A stretch of 64,000 nt of DNA, taken from assembly GCF_000002985.6 (NCBI RefSeq), contig NC_003282.8:9176001-9240000 (forward strand), read 5' to 3'. This document shows, piece by piece, positions 1 to 12,801 of this stretch; position 1 is the first letter of the stretch, and every line of letters starts with the position of its first letter. This stretch comes from Caenorhabditis elegans (taxonomy: Eukaryota > Nematoda > Chromadorea > Rhabditida > Rhabditidae). The notes beneath the pieces are model-generated. The model was given only the letters and a program-made list of their open reading frames with translations. It did not search any database and was not told where the DNA came from. The translations under genes and the position numbers were made by a program.

Positions 1-647
1 GAACTTTGATCGCATTTCCCGTTGTGCCGAAGTCTTACCTGCTGAGCCATGATGGTCGCGCGAAAAGATGCACACTCGTAAAAATATATAGTACTCATAT
101 TAGATATTTTTGAGGAAGTACCAGACATATCGGATTGATACGGTATTCTCACATACCTTATTTCATTTTTTTTCAAGTGTGCTCCCTAATGATTCTAAGT
201 TCAGAATTTACAGAATTACTGTAATTCATGTTTGTTTCATGTCTTTCAATTTTATAAAAGTTTACATTTCAAAGGAACAGTTCAGTCTTAGAAAAATTCA
301 AAATTTGATGCATAGGATTGACTGACTATTACTTGACTATTGGACTGACTAGGAGAAGAATAATCCTGAAGATAACTTTTCTTTTTATTTTTAGATAAAT
401 TAAATGGTTTATTAGACAAAATGGCAATAAAAAGCAAACTTTGTTCGTACATTTTTTTAAACAATGTTAGCCATCAGAGAAAAATATTTAGAATTTGCCT
501 TTGAAGGGACAAGTTTTCCTGTGAATTGTTTCAATTACATTGAAATTCCTCTATTTTAAATACAAATTACTCAAAAGACAAAGTGTCGATTTACGCTAAA
601 AATTGCGCATGCGGGATTTCGGAATCTTGTTCGTTCTTTACATCTGC

Positions 648-790
648 AAACTTGGGTAAGAAGTTGGCAAAACTTGGCTAAGACTTGGGCAAGACTCGGG
701 CGAGGGAGTTTACACTAGAATTGTTGAAGTTGGGTAAGACTTGGGCATACACTGGGCTAGAAGTTGGCAAGAGTTGGGTAAGAAACTGAA
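648..790. repeat. Degenerate short-period tandem repeat
   Basis: Repeated variants of AAGACTTGGGC / AGTTGGCAAGA recur roughly every 9-12 bases, for example ACTTGGGTAAGA, ACTTGGCTAAGA and ACTTGGGCAAGA. The units are imperfect and the run is broken near 700. It is neither coding nor telomeric. Confidence 0.6.
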
Positions 791-1214
791 AAGGCCCAAA
801 CTTGAGGAAGAAGCTGCCGGGAATTGCCGAGTATGTCTAAGGTTGCTATGGGGGACGCCAGGAGGGGACGTCCCACATAATAGTCCTAGTTATACCAACT
901 GTGGTCAACCCCTTAAACCCGGTTGGCTGTTGCCTTCCAGTCACTCGATGTTATCATTACAGTAGGCCACCTGTTTCGTTTAATGTCTAATAAGATGCTC
1001 ACTATTACCACAAAACATCTACCGTATCCTTACATACGCCACAACCGCAACCCAATCAGTATTGTATGCTTAAATGAATGTGATAGGCAACAATACAACT
1101 TACCGACCAAGTACAGTAACTATTTAATTTTTGCAACTAGAATTTAGCACTTTACATGGAATGTTCGTTGCTCCAAAACACTGGAAAATTAACAGGATTA
1201 TGTGATGACATCAG

Positions 1215-1237
1215 CTTCTTCTTCTTCTTCTTCTTCG
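1215..1237. repeat. CTT microsatellite
   Basis: About seven consecutive CTT units. Simple repeat. Confidence 0.85.
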
Positions 1238-4200
1238 ACCACCCCGTCCGTCCTAAAACTGCCCCCGCCTCACCAATAATTGTCACGTCACTGCCAATTT
1301 TTGTGTGTCTTGTTCTTTTTCTATGCAAATCTTTAGTGTCAAATCACTTTTAAATTGTTTCCTGTTTCGTGACGTGGATTGTCTTTTTTGCAATTCCAAC
1401 GTCTTGTATGTTCATCTCCCGCCTTCTTTTCTGCTTTTGAATAAAACAAGACCATCCTTTTTTCTGACTTGAAAACTCAAAAATCGGCTGCTCTTTTTAG
1501 GAATTGTATTAAAATTTCATATTTTAATGTTCCTTTTAATTCAATTTTATTTTCTTGGTACCCTCACTATTTTCCATGATACAAACACAATACACATTTT
1601 TGTGCTATCATTTGACTATGAGACGGAAACTTTTGGCTGACTACCCTTGCATTTCTGATTAAAAAGAACCTCCCATTGCTTGTCTGTTCTTGGATTTTTG
1701 GTTTCCCGCTTAAAAATTGGAAACGAGTTCCTATTGTGGGTTTTTTGGGTCTTAGCATTTTTATTGCATTTCTGCTTGCTATTCAGTTAATTTAATGAAA
1801 GCAACGTTGAACTAGGTGATATCAGTTGATGTTACATTTGGGTTCGTATCTGAGTTTATTCTTTTAACTTTTTCTATGTTTTCATTACCATATTTTCTGT
1901 CGAAACTTCTTTGATCTCTCTGATCTCTAACCTATTCAACCAATTTATTTGTGATTCAATCTAGAGACAATCATATTTCTATTTCTGATTCTGACCTCCA
2001 GTGATATTTTCAATTTTTCTCGGTTTTATTTAGCGGTAAGTTAATCTTTCGTCTCGGGATACGGTTCTATGCAGCTGTCGCTTTTTCTGTCATGTTAGAG
2101 AATTTGATGCCGATTTCATTTTAAAAAATTCACTCTAATCAATTTTATACTTTTGAGACATAATTTATCTATTTTTAGCTTCCGTTTAATTTCGAGTACT
2201 TCACTAATAAAACTATGTATGTCATTTTCTATACTCGGAAGATATTTTTACGCAATGAATTCTAAGTAACTCAAATTTGAATAAAATTAGAAATGATCAT
2301 CGGTTTGTTCTCTTTTTTCCCATGGTTTGCAACAAGGATATGTTCAAGTGAGAATGGGAAATAAAAAGAAAAGATCATTAAATATGCAGAGCGGTTGTCT
2401 ATGACGTGGATGAGCTGATCACTGAACCTATTTTGTATAGTCATTTCAGACACTTAAAAAAGGTTTCTTCTAATTTTGGACTTGTTGGTTTCTGGTTCTT
2501 CTTCTTCTCAATTGGGAACCTAGAATCTCCATGAACCTGTGACTACTTGTTGTCTAGGTCTTTGAAATATGAACAAGTCATCCTTGTTTTGTGTCGTCAT
2601 CTGACTATCATTTAGATTACCAAATTTGGAAATTTGTGAGGGTGAGGGTGATCGACAAGTCTATTCTGACTTGGTGTATTAGATTGAAATGCGAATTGTT
2701 TGCTTCTAGAAATTGAAGGCAGTTTGGTCTTTGGAGTTGGACTTCCCTTCTGACCTACAAATTTCTCTGTCGTCACTGAAAAAGTTTCTGGTAGTTTGGT
2801 TTTTTCTGGAGCCTAGCATAGTAAGGAACTTGGAATTTTCCTGAAAATCTCTTTGAAGCAAGCCAAAGTTTTCAAACAGAAATATTTTCGAATGGATTAT
2901 CAGGGTTTCACTAAAGTGAAATAAAATATGTGTCAGAACAAAATGTAATCCAGTTCGAAATGTTTCAAAGTTAAGGTCAGAATAATTAATTTTTTCGCGT
3001 CACGAGGGCTTGAAATATTTCTTGATTCTATTCATTTAATGGAATTACTTTCAAAATTTGTTTCACTGGTTTGATCGTATTTGAAATCTAAACTTAAATG
3101 TCTAACTCAGTGAACCACTAAATTATTCATACATGTTCATTGTACCTTTTTGCAAATTGCTATTTAAGTTTTGCAATATGATACAAAATCCCACAACTAC
3201 ATGCACTTCTACTCTTTATACATCTTCCAAAACAAGCCTCCAAATAAGAGTTCCAAAAACTGCTCTCTTTACACACCTGCGTCTCTTATTATTCCACCCT
3301 CGCAAAGCACAAAGTTCACATTTTTCTCTCGTTTGCTCTAGTCAATCTTTGTCGTTTGTACACATACTACTCTAACCGGATAAGGAAATCACGAGATCAT
3401 GAGCTAATTCGAAACAATTTGGAGATGAGCAAAAGCAGAAGAAGAAGCACTTTTGATAACAATAACAACTAAAATTTTATAAATAGATTAACGGATATGA
3501 CCTCAAAAATCATGAGAAAATTAATTCGATTATTAATGGTACAAATGACTAAGAAGAATTCTGAGGAGTTTCAAAGTTCAAGAAAACAGGAAATCACGAA
3601 AGATTTTGCAGATATCACTGATTATATTTTTAAAAAATGAAATACAGAAGCTTACGATAAGAGTAATTTAATACTTTTTGATCAGGCAGGCAGGTGGGTA
3701 GCTTTGCTTGAGTGGAAACCTTAGGTAAAATACAGTAGTCATTTTTTAAAATTTAAATCTTCTAATCGTGTAGATGCCAAAGTATTCTTAAAAATTTAAT
3801 ATTTCAGTAGAATGATCAAGTATCGAAATCCGAACATTTTCATGAATTCTTACTATTAGACATTTTACTCGTCATTTTTCACACAGAGAATTTCTGATAT
3901 AAAATCTTCATTATTTGAGCAATTGTTTTTCATTTCAAAAAGAAATTAAGCACCAAACAATTTCAGAACAACAGACTTTGAATTCTTGAAAAAAGTCTGC
4001 AAATAAGTACTCTTTAAGATAATATTTTGAACTCTGTATCTTCGTTTTTTGCTCATTTGGGCAACGTGCTTGTTCTTCAATCTGTCTCTCTCATACATCT
4101 TCATTTTTATAAATAAAATCAGGAATTTAATCGGATTGACGTCTTCTACTTTTTATGTTTCCACTACGGCACCTCCTCAGTTTAAGACGGAATCCATGTT

Positions 4201-5380
4201 TCACTTATTTTCTGATTCAATTTCCGGCTGTGTCAAGAACACACATTACGTCCGCCCAATGTCTGCAACAAGTTTTAGAATACGTTGTTATTTATTTTGG
4301 GATGAGGATTTCACAAAAAAAGAAACATGATGACACATTTGTCATTTGTACTTTTCAACAACACATTACAATGGCAATTTCCCTCCCCCATCTTTTCAAA
4401 TAATTACATTTAGAGCTCTTTTATTTAGAGCATTTAGAGCTCTTTGACCATTTGAATTTCTGAAATGTCTATACATTTCTACCTGAAAAAGAGCGGTTTT
4501 TAAAACATACTAATTTTTTAAGCAAACGACAAACAAGACAAATGTTCTGTCCTCAACCCTGAAAAGTTCAAAAGGCATTGGCAAGATTTCTCATTTTTCT
4601 GTTATATCCATGACCTCGATCTAATTCTTACCATAAGCCAATCCCCGTATACCTCCACCCTCAATCCGCTATCAATTCCAGATTTCACCTGAAACTAAAT
4701 CCCTTTCAAATCAAAATCTTTAATCCGGGTTAACTTAGGCTTTAAATCTTTGGATCAGAAGGTGTTGTCTGTTTTTGCTTCCTATTTATTTACTTTTCAC
4801 GCAGTTCAGATCATCTACGAACCTTGAATAGAAAACGGTTCTCGGAGTTCGGGGATGAGTTCTACCGGGTTTTCATGTGACTTTGATTAGAATTGATGCT
4901 TTGTTAATTTTCCTCAAAAGCGATTGACCTGTAAATTACAAACTGTTAGTTGCAGGTAGTTAGGCCATTAACACTTACACTAACTTGTTGTATTGGTAAG
5001 CTTAAATCTAGATTATTTCGCAGATCCGAATAACGGATTCGGAAAAGCCCGTACTTATCTGGTTAGAGTTTCTTTTTTACATTGTTGTCTTTTTTAAATT
5101 TCCTTCTTTGATCCCCCTCCGAACATCCCTGCATGATAATTCCTATTTCTTCAGTTTTACCTATGAACCCATGTTTTGATCATCGCCTCTAAGAAATCAC
5201 TCATTAGAACAACATTAGTCTTTAGAATATAAAATGTACCACCAATATGAAGTGTTCACTAAATCTCTATTTTTAAAAGTTTTGCTTTAGAGCCGCCGAT
5301 AAAGAATTCGCATTATTTTGATCTCTCACTATCACTATAAATCGTCAATTCATTACACTTACACCTCCTTCTGTTCATAT

Positions 5381-5386
5381 TTTATT
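5381..5386 (-). terminator. Polyadenylation signal AATAAA (minus)
   Basis: TTTATT on the plus strand, 8 bases beyond the TAG of the candidate minus-strand gene. This is the main support that the gene really ends here. Confidence 0.4.
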
Positions 5387-5393
5387 TACGGAT

Positions 5394-6326
5394 CTACAAA
5401 CACATAATCACAATAATAGAAAATGCTAATAATACGTAAATTGGGGTTTGATCGGCGACCCTCTTCATCTGAAAACAATTGATGACCATATCTTCGGGAA
5501 GACCTTGAGTTGGCTGGAAAGAGCATGCAAAATGTGACGCTGATTTTTGAGATTTTCCAATTTCCACACTGCTCCTCTGTTTGGGATTCCGTAATTCGTT
5601 GAGAGGAACGGTGTTGGGCTGCTGCTGATGATCATCAAAAATCGGTCATTGAGCTCACTAACTACTAGAATCTTTATCTATCAATCCTAATCAACTAATA
5701 CACTGATTAAATTTCAACTGGCTGCTTCCTCCTTGAAGTACTGCACGGGAATTTCTTAAGAAAATCTGTGTTTTCTGATCTACTGTGTTGATGATGAAGT
5801 GCTGATAAATAAATTACTTATCAAGTTGAAAGATATTGAACGTGTACTCAAATATTCTTTCATCTATCTCTACTTTGGCCCGCCACCTACGTGTTTAGGT
5901 GGGTAGATCATTACATCAGACTTTCCAGAATTTCTAATTACTCCATCAAAAAAAAAGAAAAATAAATTCATATTTTCAAATCAACATTTTTCTCTATCGA
6001 TCACAAAATTTACCTCGTTTTACCTATTTCCTTAATTTAAATAAATGATCATAGATCAGACGTAATTTATTAAATGACGATTTGTTTATTATGATCTCCG
6101 TATATTTTTCGGTATTTTAATCACCTTTTTTCAAAATTTCCAAAAAACAGAGAACATTGATACTTGGAAAATTCTCCAAAAAATGTACATGAATTTTAAT
6201 CATTTTGTTCCACTTACTTTCCATCTTAGTTTGAAATTTTCTGCTGCCGATCCGCTTTTACGCGTCGTCATAATCCACGACAGTAAATCCCGAAACGATG
6301 TTTGATAAGATGGGGAGGAGCAACAA
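5394..6326 (-). CDS. 3' part of an unrecognised gene (two candidate exons)
   Basis: Two minus-strand exons fit together in phase. The first, 6326-6218, follows a GTCTCCAG acceptor and ends at AAA|GTAAGTG, a strong donor. The second, 5624-5394, starts in a CAG run and reads 76 codons to TAG. The joined peptide contains SWIMTTRKSGSAAENF, then QPTQGLPEDMVINCFQM, and ends in a hydrophobic tail (TPIYVLLAFSIIVIMCL) that could be a membrane anchor or GPI-type signal. A minus-strand AATAAA lies 8 bases after the stop. The 5' exons were not found, and another frame in the last exon is also open for much of its length. No family recognised. Confidence 0.35.
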
Positions 6327-6329
6327 CTG

Positions 6330-9036
6330 GAGACAACTAGTACCAGAGTATACGAAACAGCATTTTTGGAAAAAAGGTAGTCTCTCAAAAACACAAATAT
6401 CTTCAAAATCTTTTGAAATCTGTCAAATCCTTAATTGCACGTTTTTGGTCCACCCAATTCTGACGCTCATTCTTGATCATATTGAACAGAATCATCATTC
6501 TATGCTACAGTTACTAGTGATTTTGCAAATATTTTCTGAAACTGTTTTCAATTGAATGTCACCCAAAATGGTTTTTGAACAGAAAACTATATGAGAAATT
6601 TAATTAATGAATCTTAATCAATTTTTGCTACCTATGTATTACAAAAAGTCGCGATACCTATACCTACGCCTGCTTTGTCTTGCCCATACGCTTATCCTTT
6701 ATTCCAAATTAAACTTGAATTAATTTTGATTGAACCTTTAACATATGAAACAAGAATGCAAACAGAGAGGACCCAAATTTAAGACAAATTCAGAAAATAG
6801 GTAATGCAAATGTAAGCCAGACTCGAGGAAGCCACGTACGAATGAAGACGCGCCTGCCTACCATAGAAGTCCGCATCGTGATTTTCTGATTAACCTTAAT
6901 GTCGAAACTTGAATAAGATCTGATTATAAGAATGTAGGAAACTTTAAGTACCACCAAAGGAATTTAAATTCTAGTCTATCACTACAAAATGGAAAGAGCA
7001 AGCAGACCACCCACGCAAGATTGAACTCTAGAGCTATTTGTCTTACAAATAATCAGTTTTTAATAATTATACCCCTTTGCACGCATATTTGTCTAACTTC
7101 CCTTTTCCTGTTCTATTTTATTGTGCAATACTACGTGACATTTGATGATCGCTGATCGCAACACAAATGAACGACGACAAAACTCTAACGAGGGGGAGAG
7201 AAGCCCCTGTAGGAGAGGTGGATCATAATGAAAAACGAAACAATTTAGATTTTGACAAGAAGAATTTCAAATGGCGTCTCCGCCTTATTGGGATACCAAA
7301 GTTCTATTATCACTCATTTCTTTTGTTTTTTTTTAATTCTAATCTGAAAGTGATTTTTCTTAAACTGATTGACGAACCGATCAGAAAATACATTTAATTA
7401 ATGTTTTTGAATCATAGAAAACATTCTTGAAATGCTAAACATTTTGTTGTTCGTCTGAAACTTGAAATCTTAAAAATAGTAAAGCGATCAACTGTTTTGC
7501 ACAAATTTACTTCAACCTCCAGACGATCATTTTTTATTTTTTCATCGAAAAATTTTCGCATAATGATCACTTGTCTTCATCCATTTTGACGTATTCTTTG
7601 ATGCATTAGAGAGACCCCAGAAATTTGAGGAGATACCGCAACTTTTTCACCTCTTTTTTGGAATAAGTGAGAGCACTTGGTAAATGTTTTGTGTGAGGCT
7701 CCAGGTGACATTTAAGTACTTGATACGATTTCTTCGAGTTTTGAACGCATAAATCATTTTACAACGGATTTGCCGTAGTCTTAAATTGACACTAAGTTCC
7801 TCAATTCCAATGTGTTTTTTGATGCGGCGAATTTTTTGTCGGTTTAAGATACTATTGCTAGTTATCATAATTTCTTAGTTCTGAATCATTCGAATAAAAT
7901 TTTCAAAATATCTGATCGAAATTCACTTTATTTGGTTTTCTTGGTAATTTTCGTGCATTTTTCCAAAAGTTTTCAAGTCAATCGTCTGATCTAGTGATGA
8001 TGTATAGAAAACAAAGATGGGAAATCATACATCTGATATTAAATGACTCGTAGTGGAATTAAAATTTGGAATTAAAAATCATCGAAGACAAAAATCTAGT
8101 GTCGTATATCTTCAAAAATAGTTTTTTGCACATCTTCCTCCTCCTCACTCATTGCATGGTTTCCCACCGTTTTTTTTACGTAAATTGGATCAGTTTGTAT
8201 TTAAACCCCCCTAGCACGATTAATTCATAAATTATCTTGCATTCCGCTTTCACCGGGTTCACGTGAACCCTAGAACAAGTATTAAAACAGACTTACATGG
8301 AATAGTAAAGAATTGTAGTAATCCTAAATATAGAATACTAGAACACAATTCGAAAATCGGATTTTTTGGGTGCGAGGAAGCTTTGATTCCTTAACTGTGC
8401 TGATCACCAAATAGCTTCATTTTTCTTCTATTTGTTGTTGATATCTTGTCTTGAAATTCCAATTTTTCTTCTCGAGTACCCGTCTTAATTATACCTTTGA
8501 GCTGCCTAAGCGACCACAGTTTTCATCATGATTCTGGTTTTTGAGGTGTTAAAAGTGCCAATTATCTTTTTTTCTGCTCACTAACTCATTCATTTCTTCC
8601 AGTTTACATCTTCATATCCCCCCAGCCACAATCTTCTTGAATGTTTCATTTATTTCCAATTTCTGGATTCATTTGTGTTCTCCTTTTTTGCCCACACAAA
8701 AAAACAATAAAATTCTGAATTCTGAATCCAAAATTTTTGCGTTCGTCGTCCTTCTTCTTCTCCCCCACCTCCGCCTCATCATTTTTCAATTATTTCTCGT
8801 CCTTTTCTTAATCCCACGTCATCATCATAATTTTTGCTATTTTTACAGCACACACGACGGACAGAACGTTGAGCTCACAGATTTTCCACGTTTTCTTGGC
8901 AGTTATTTCAAAAAAGAAAAGACGATTTCACTGTAGCCAGCTACTGAGCACAAAAACATTCAGAATTTTCTCTATAGGTTTGTACATTTTTTTGTTAGAC
9001 TATTTACTAATTTATTTATATTTTCAGGTATACTGT
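6330..9036. other. Intergenic DNA, no supported gene
   Basis: AT-rich. Short open frames occur at 7167-7397 (+) and 7647-7868 (-), without splice partners or recognisable motifs. The last 400 bases are pyrimidine-rich, as is common ahead of nematode genes. Confidence 0.45.
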
Positions 9037-9039
9037 GTA

Positions 9040-9686
9040 ATGAAAACAGATGAAAATACTACAATGCCTTTGGCACGGATAGCCCGCGCATACTACCAAC
9101 TTGCCACAAAAACGGTGAGTACTCAAAAAGGTTCAGGTCATCTTGGTCAGATGACGTTTAGCGACCTTTTTACGTGTGTCATCGTAACCTGATAGTTTTG
9201 TGAAGATGTACACATTGACGTTTCAACTCATTTCTTTTTTTTTGCAGAGTCGATATTTGTTCAGTGACTCGAGGCAGAGGATCGTTGCCTATATAATTAT
9301 CTTCTTATGCTTTCTAACACCTCCATCCACATCATTTGTTCTTTATCAAGGAAGTAAGTTTTCTGGACTTTTGAGACTTTTAATAAATTCTTTTATTATT
9401 TCAGCATCTGCAAAAATTGAATACAAAGATGTAAATATGCTGAAAGAAATGAAAATAGAAGATAGGAAAGTAATATTCGAATTTTGTAATTTTGTTGTCA
9501 AATTTCCACAATACGTAAGTTTTTTATTCGGAAGTAGCATATCAATATTTGTTTAATTTTCAGCTTGTAAAAAAGATGACACTCGAGCAAGTAAGGAAAT
9601 CAAAACCAATTTGTGAACAACTTTTGCTGGGTATTGCCAAAGTTAGAGAGCAAGAAGCACGTGCACATCGGGCTCATAGAGTATAG
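9040..9686 (+). CDS. Small single-pass membrane protein, unrecognised (137 aa)
   Basis: Four exons join in phase with consensus splice sites: 9040-9114, 9248-9353, 9405-9514 and 9564-9686 (TAG). The ATG follows a TATTTTCAG acceptor by 11 bases, as expected for a trans-spliced or short-leader gene. The predicted protein is 137 residues: a polar N-terminus with LARIARAYYQLATK, a hydrophobic segment around residues 37-57 (IVAYIIIFLCFL then TPPSTSFVLY), and a charged, probably helical C-terminal half (EYKDVNMLKEMKIEDRK, and a basic tail REQEARAHRAHRV). This looks like a type II or tail-facing membrane protein, or a signal-anchored one. No domain recognised. The splice evidence is good; the function is unknown. 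Confidence 0.7.
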
Positions 9687-9689
9687 GTT

Positions 9690-10885
9690 TGTAAATATTC
9701 AAAATAATTCCTTATTCTCATTTTTGAATATTTTCAGATTAAAAATCAGTTCAAAAATTGAATCATCTCTTATCGTTTATCTCAAATCTCAAAAAACAGT
9801 CATACAACAAAGAGGGTGCCTCCAGTGAATCAAAGAGAATCGACGTCGTTCTTCACAACTTTTTTCACTTTTTTTTTGCCATTTTTCATGTTTTTATTTT
9901 CTTGATTGTTATATCGAACATTTTGTTCCCCGTGCACAACAGTATTATTTTCTCCGAATTTCACTCATTTCTGTATGGTCGGTATTCGTTTACTTTTTAC
10001 AAATTTCATCATGATGAAGCTCTAAAACTATACCGGATTCCCGTTCAGTTGTTTTCAGTGTTCACTTACGTTGTATATTTTGTGTAAATAAGGTTTTTGT
10101 CGGTTATTTAAAAAACTATTAATTAAAAAAAAGAAACTATAAACTCATCAAAAGATCAGTGATTACAAAACACAACATTTTTGGAAGGAACATGCAATTT
10201 AAGCAAACTATGTATGTTCTGCAAATCTTCGGTGCGACACATCAGATGTACTCTCGAACCTTTCAGAACATTATTTTTTATTTTTGGAAGAAAAACATTT
10301 TGGGTAGGCGGAAGAAATCAAAATTACCAGTGTCTACCTCGAGTATGGCATTCCAGCGCTTGAAATGACAAATTCTGGTCTAGTTTGTTTATTCTAAGGG
10401 CTCAAAGAGCATTCAATTTGTCTGAAATTAAATTTTAAAAAAGATATAGAAGAGTTAAATTTTGCGATTAAATTTTACAGTCCAAAATGTCAATTTGTAA
10501 AATTTTTAATTTGTGGTGGTAGTGCCGAACGCGAGGTGACGAATAAAAGAAATATTGTACAGTTTTATTCCAGAAACAAAGAAATATTAGAGATAAGACA
10601 AATAAATCGTTTATTACCGGAAAAGGACATCGATCTTGTGGTAGCCGGATGTTAACGACGTTCAAAGAGATTAAGCGAGGGTCTCCAGACGGATTACAGC
10701 AACCTAAAAAATTATGAACAGCAGTTTTTACCAATGTTTCAGAATTTTATTATAAAAAATGTCATCAAAAATCTTTCTGTATTATTATTTTCAATGAAAT
10801 TTGATCAACATAAAATGTGTTCAATATGTTCTAATTCCTATTTAAATGAAATTTTGGTTAGTCATTTTGGAAATGTTTCATAAAA
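9690..10885. other. Intergenic DNA with one GC-richer block
   Basis: Mostly AT-rich. A GC-richer stretch near 10600-10710 reads as a possible minus-strand exon (acceptor TTTTTTAG, frame CCNPSGDPRLISLNVV, donor CCG|GTAATA), but no partner exon was found. Short plus-strand frames at 10159-10368 look non-coding. Confidence 0.4.
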
Positions 10886-10890
10886 CTTTG

Positions 10891-12801
10891 ATATTTTGGT
10901 TTTTTTGGGATTATTTGAAGTTACTTCCTTACTAATTCCAAATCATTTCCAATTCGATGGAATAATTAATCAAGAAATAAATACGGATGTCAGTGTTACT
11001 TCTGCAACCTACATTCAACCTTATAATCACTCTAAAAGTTCAAGTAAAAAGTTCCAGCAAAGATATTTATATTCACATAGCTTTTCATTAAACAACAAAA
11101 AAATTGCATTACTCTATGTTTCTGGGCAAAATACATTTAATGAAAATATTCTGAAACAAGGTCCTTTTGTGCAAGCTGCGGAAGAATTTGGAGCATCGAT
11201 GTTTGCATTGGAGCATCGGTTTTATGGAAACTCAAAACCCCGTTCCATGTGAGTAGACGTTCATAATTTTGAATACGATATGTGTAGTTATTCTATGAAT
11301 TGATTTTAAAATGATTGGATCAACGTATCCAAAAGCCTACTAATGAATTTAATTTCACTTGACGCTTCAAACATAAATTCTTCTTTTCAGGAATTTGACT
11401 TCTAAAGACCTTCGTTACCTCAAATCTTCTGAAGCAGTTCAAGATATTATCTCATTTATAAACTATTCAAATAAAAAATTTAATATGAATCCAGGAGTGA
11501 AACGGCAGCAGTTGGCAGCAGACGCAAGGACAGAAGACCCTGTCAGAATTGCTGGTGTTGTTGCAATAAGTGCGCCAGTTCAACGGCGACATGATTTTTG
11601 GGGTAAGGGATTCAAACACTGATAAAAAATAAAATACTTTTTAATGTTTCAACTAATGTTCAAAAGTTTCAGAATACAATGAACAAGTTGAAAATTCAAT
11701 TCTCAAGTTCGGCGGTCAAGAGTGTTTTCAAAAAATTAAAACGGGTTTCAATTATCTTCGAGCAGCTATGAATACAATTCAAGGCCGTAAAGAACTCTCT
11801 GATCAATTTAAATTAGAGCCTCGTCTCAATACTCAAAATCCTAACTCCAACGAGATTCAATTGTTCTATTTATATGTCATTGCTCCATTTCAGCAAATTG
11901 TTCAATTTCATAGACAGGTTAGTTTCAAGGAGTGAGAATATAATTTATCTGGGTGTTGTTCAAGTTGAAAATATTTAACATATTCCTGAAATTTTATACT
12001 TTGGCCAAGTCATTAACCATTTTGGTAATTGAGTTTTTAAATGCATTCTAATAAAATTTGAAATATTGTCACTGACATCAATGAAATAAACAACTTTGAG
12101 TTTAATATCTCAGTCAATGGTATGTCTGAGAAAATTAATCAATCTACTGGAGATGCGGAAACAATTAATTTGGCGAGAGTTTATTTGAATACGATAACGG
12201 GGTCAAAGAAGACGTTAACCTCCTCGTATGATACTTATATTTTGAATTTAGGGAAATGTTTCAGCAAAAAGTGAATATAGTGAGTCTTTTAAGAAATTAT
12301 TTTGCGAAACGGTCACTTGCTTCAAGATACAAAGAATTGGCATACCACATAACATGAAATGTTTTTAAAACATTTTTTTGTCAGTACCCTTTTTTTAATT
12401 TTTAATCTGTCCACTCTTGTTAATTGGTTTACTAGAACTATTTCGAAAGTTGAATTCTTTAATTCTTTGTAGATTTCTTTTATTGCGTAGTAGTTTTTAA
12501 GAAAACTATTTTTTAATGCTTTTAATTGTCATAAAAGCGGACTAAAATTATGTATATTCCAGTTGAACAACGTCTCTGGCAATATCAAATTTGTTCTGAA
12601 TTCGGCTGGTTCTATACAACAAATAATAATGAAAATGGATTATTTGGACCCATTATTTCAAATAGTTTATTTTTAAATTAATGTTTTGATCTATTTCCGA
12701 AAGTTTACAAAAACCGAAGCGACGTTCAAGAGTCAATAGAATGCAATAGGAAAAATTACGGAAAAGTTGCTGGAACAAATTCGCTTTTCATAAATGGAGA
12801 A
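10891..12801 (+). pseudogene. Serine peptidase family S28, first domain, decayed
   Basis: Peptidase S28 covers lysosomal Pro-X carboxypeptidase and dipeptidyl-peptidase 2 relatives. Recognisable exons are about 10891-11248 (ending ALEHRFYGNSKP, the family's EHRxYG block), 11391-11602, 11673-11917 and parts of 12100-12270 and 12566-12801. Several breaks are visible. No ATG lies in frame with the first exon. Where the nucleophile motif GGSYSG should precede LAAWAR, the exon reads PGVKRQQLAADARTEDPVRIAG, so the catalytic serine is gone. The exon joins around 11917 and 12270 do not keep phase with good sites. The conserved FLNQCFDLF block reads FLN-stop-CFDLF (TAA at 12679-12681, one base from CAA). 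The acid motif NGEVDPW survives at the end. It was probably the first half of a two-domain protein. Confidence 0.75.

Larger units (their letters stand above)
1..5380. other. Intergenic DNA, no supported gene
   Basis: AT-rich sequence with only short open frames of poor composition on both strands. I found no chain of phase-compatible exons. It holds a degenerate tandem repeat near 650-790 and a CTT microsatellite near 1215. A moderately GC-rich stretch near 800-960 has an open frame, but without splice or start support. A first exon of a gene lying to the left cannot be excluded. Confidence 0.5.

Noticed and set aside
741..1147. Overlapping open frames of 74 codons at the left edge
   Set aside because: No splice sites in phase, no protein-like composition, and part lies in the degenerate tandem repeat.
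7167..7397. ATG-led 76-codon frame starting MNDDKTLTRGREAPVGEV
   Set aside because: The N-terminal third looks protein-like, but the rest is AT-driven Phe/Lys sequence with no splice exit or homology I can name.
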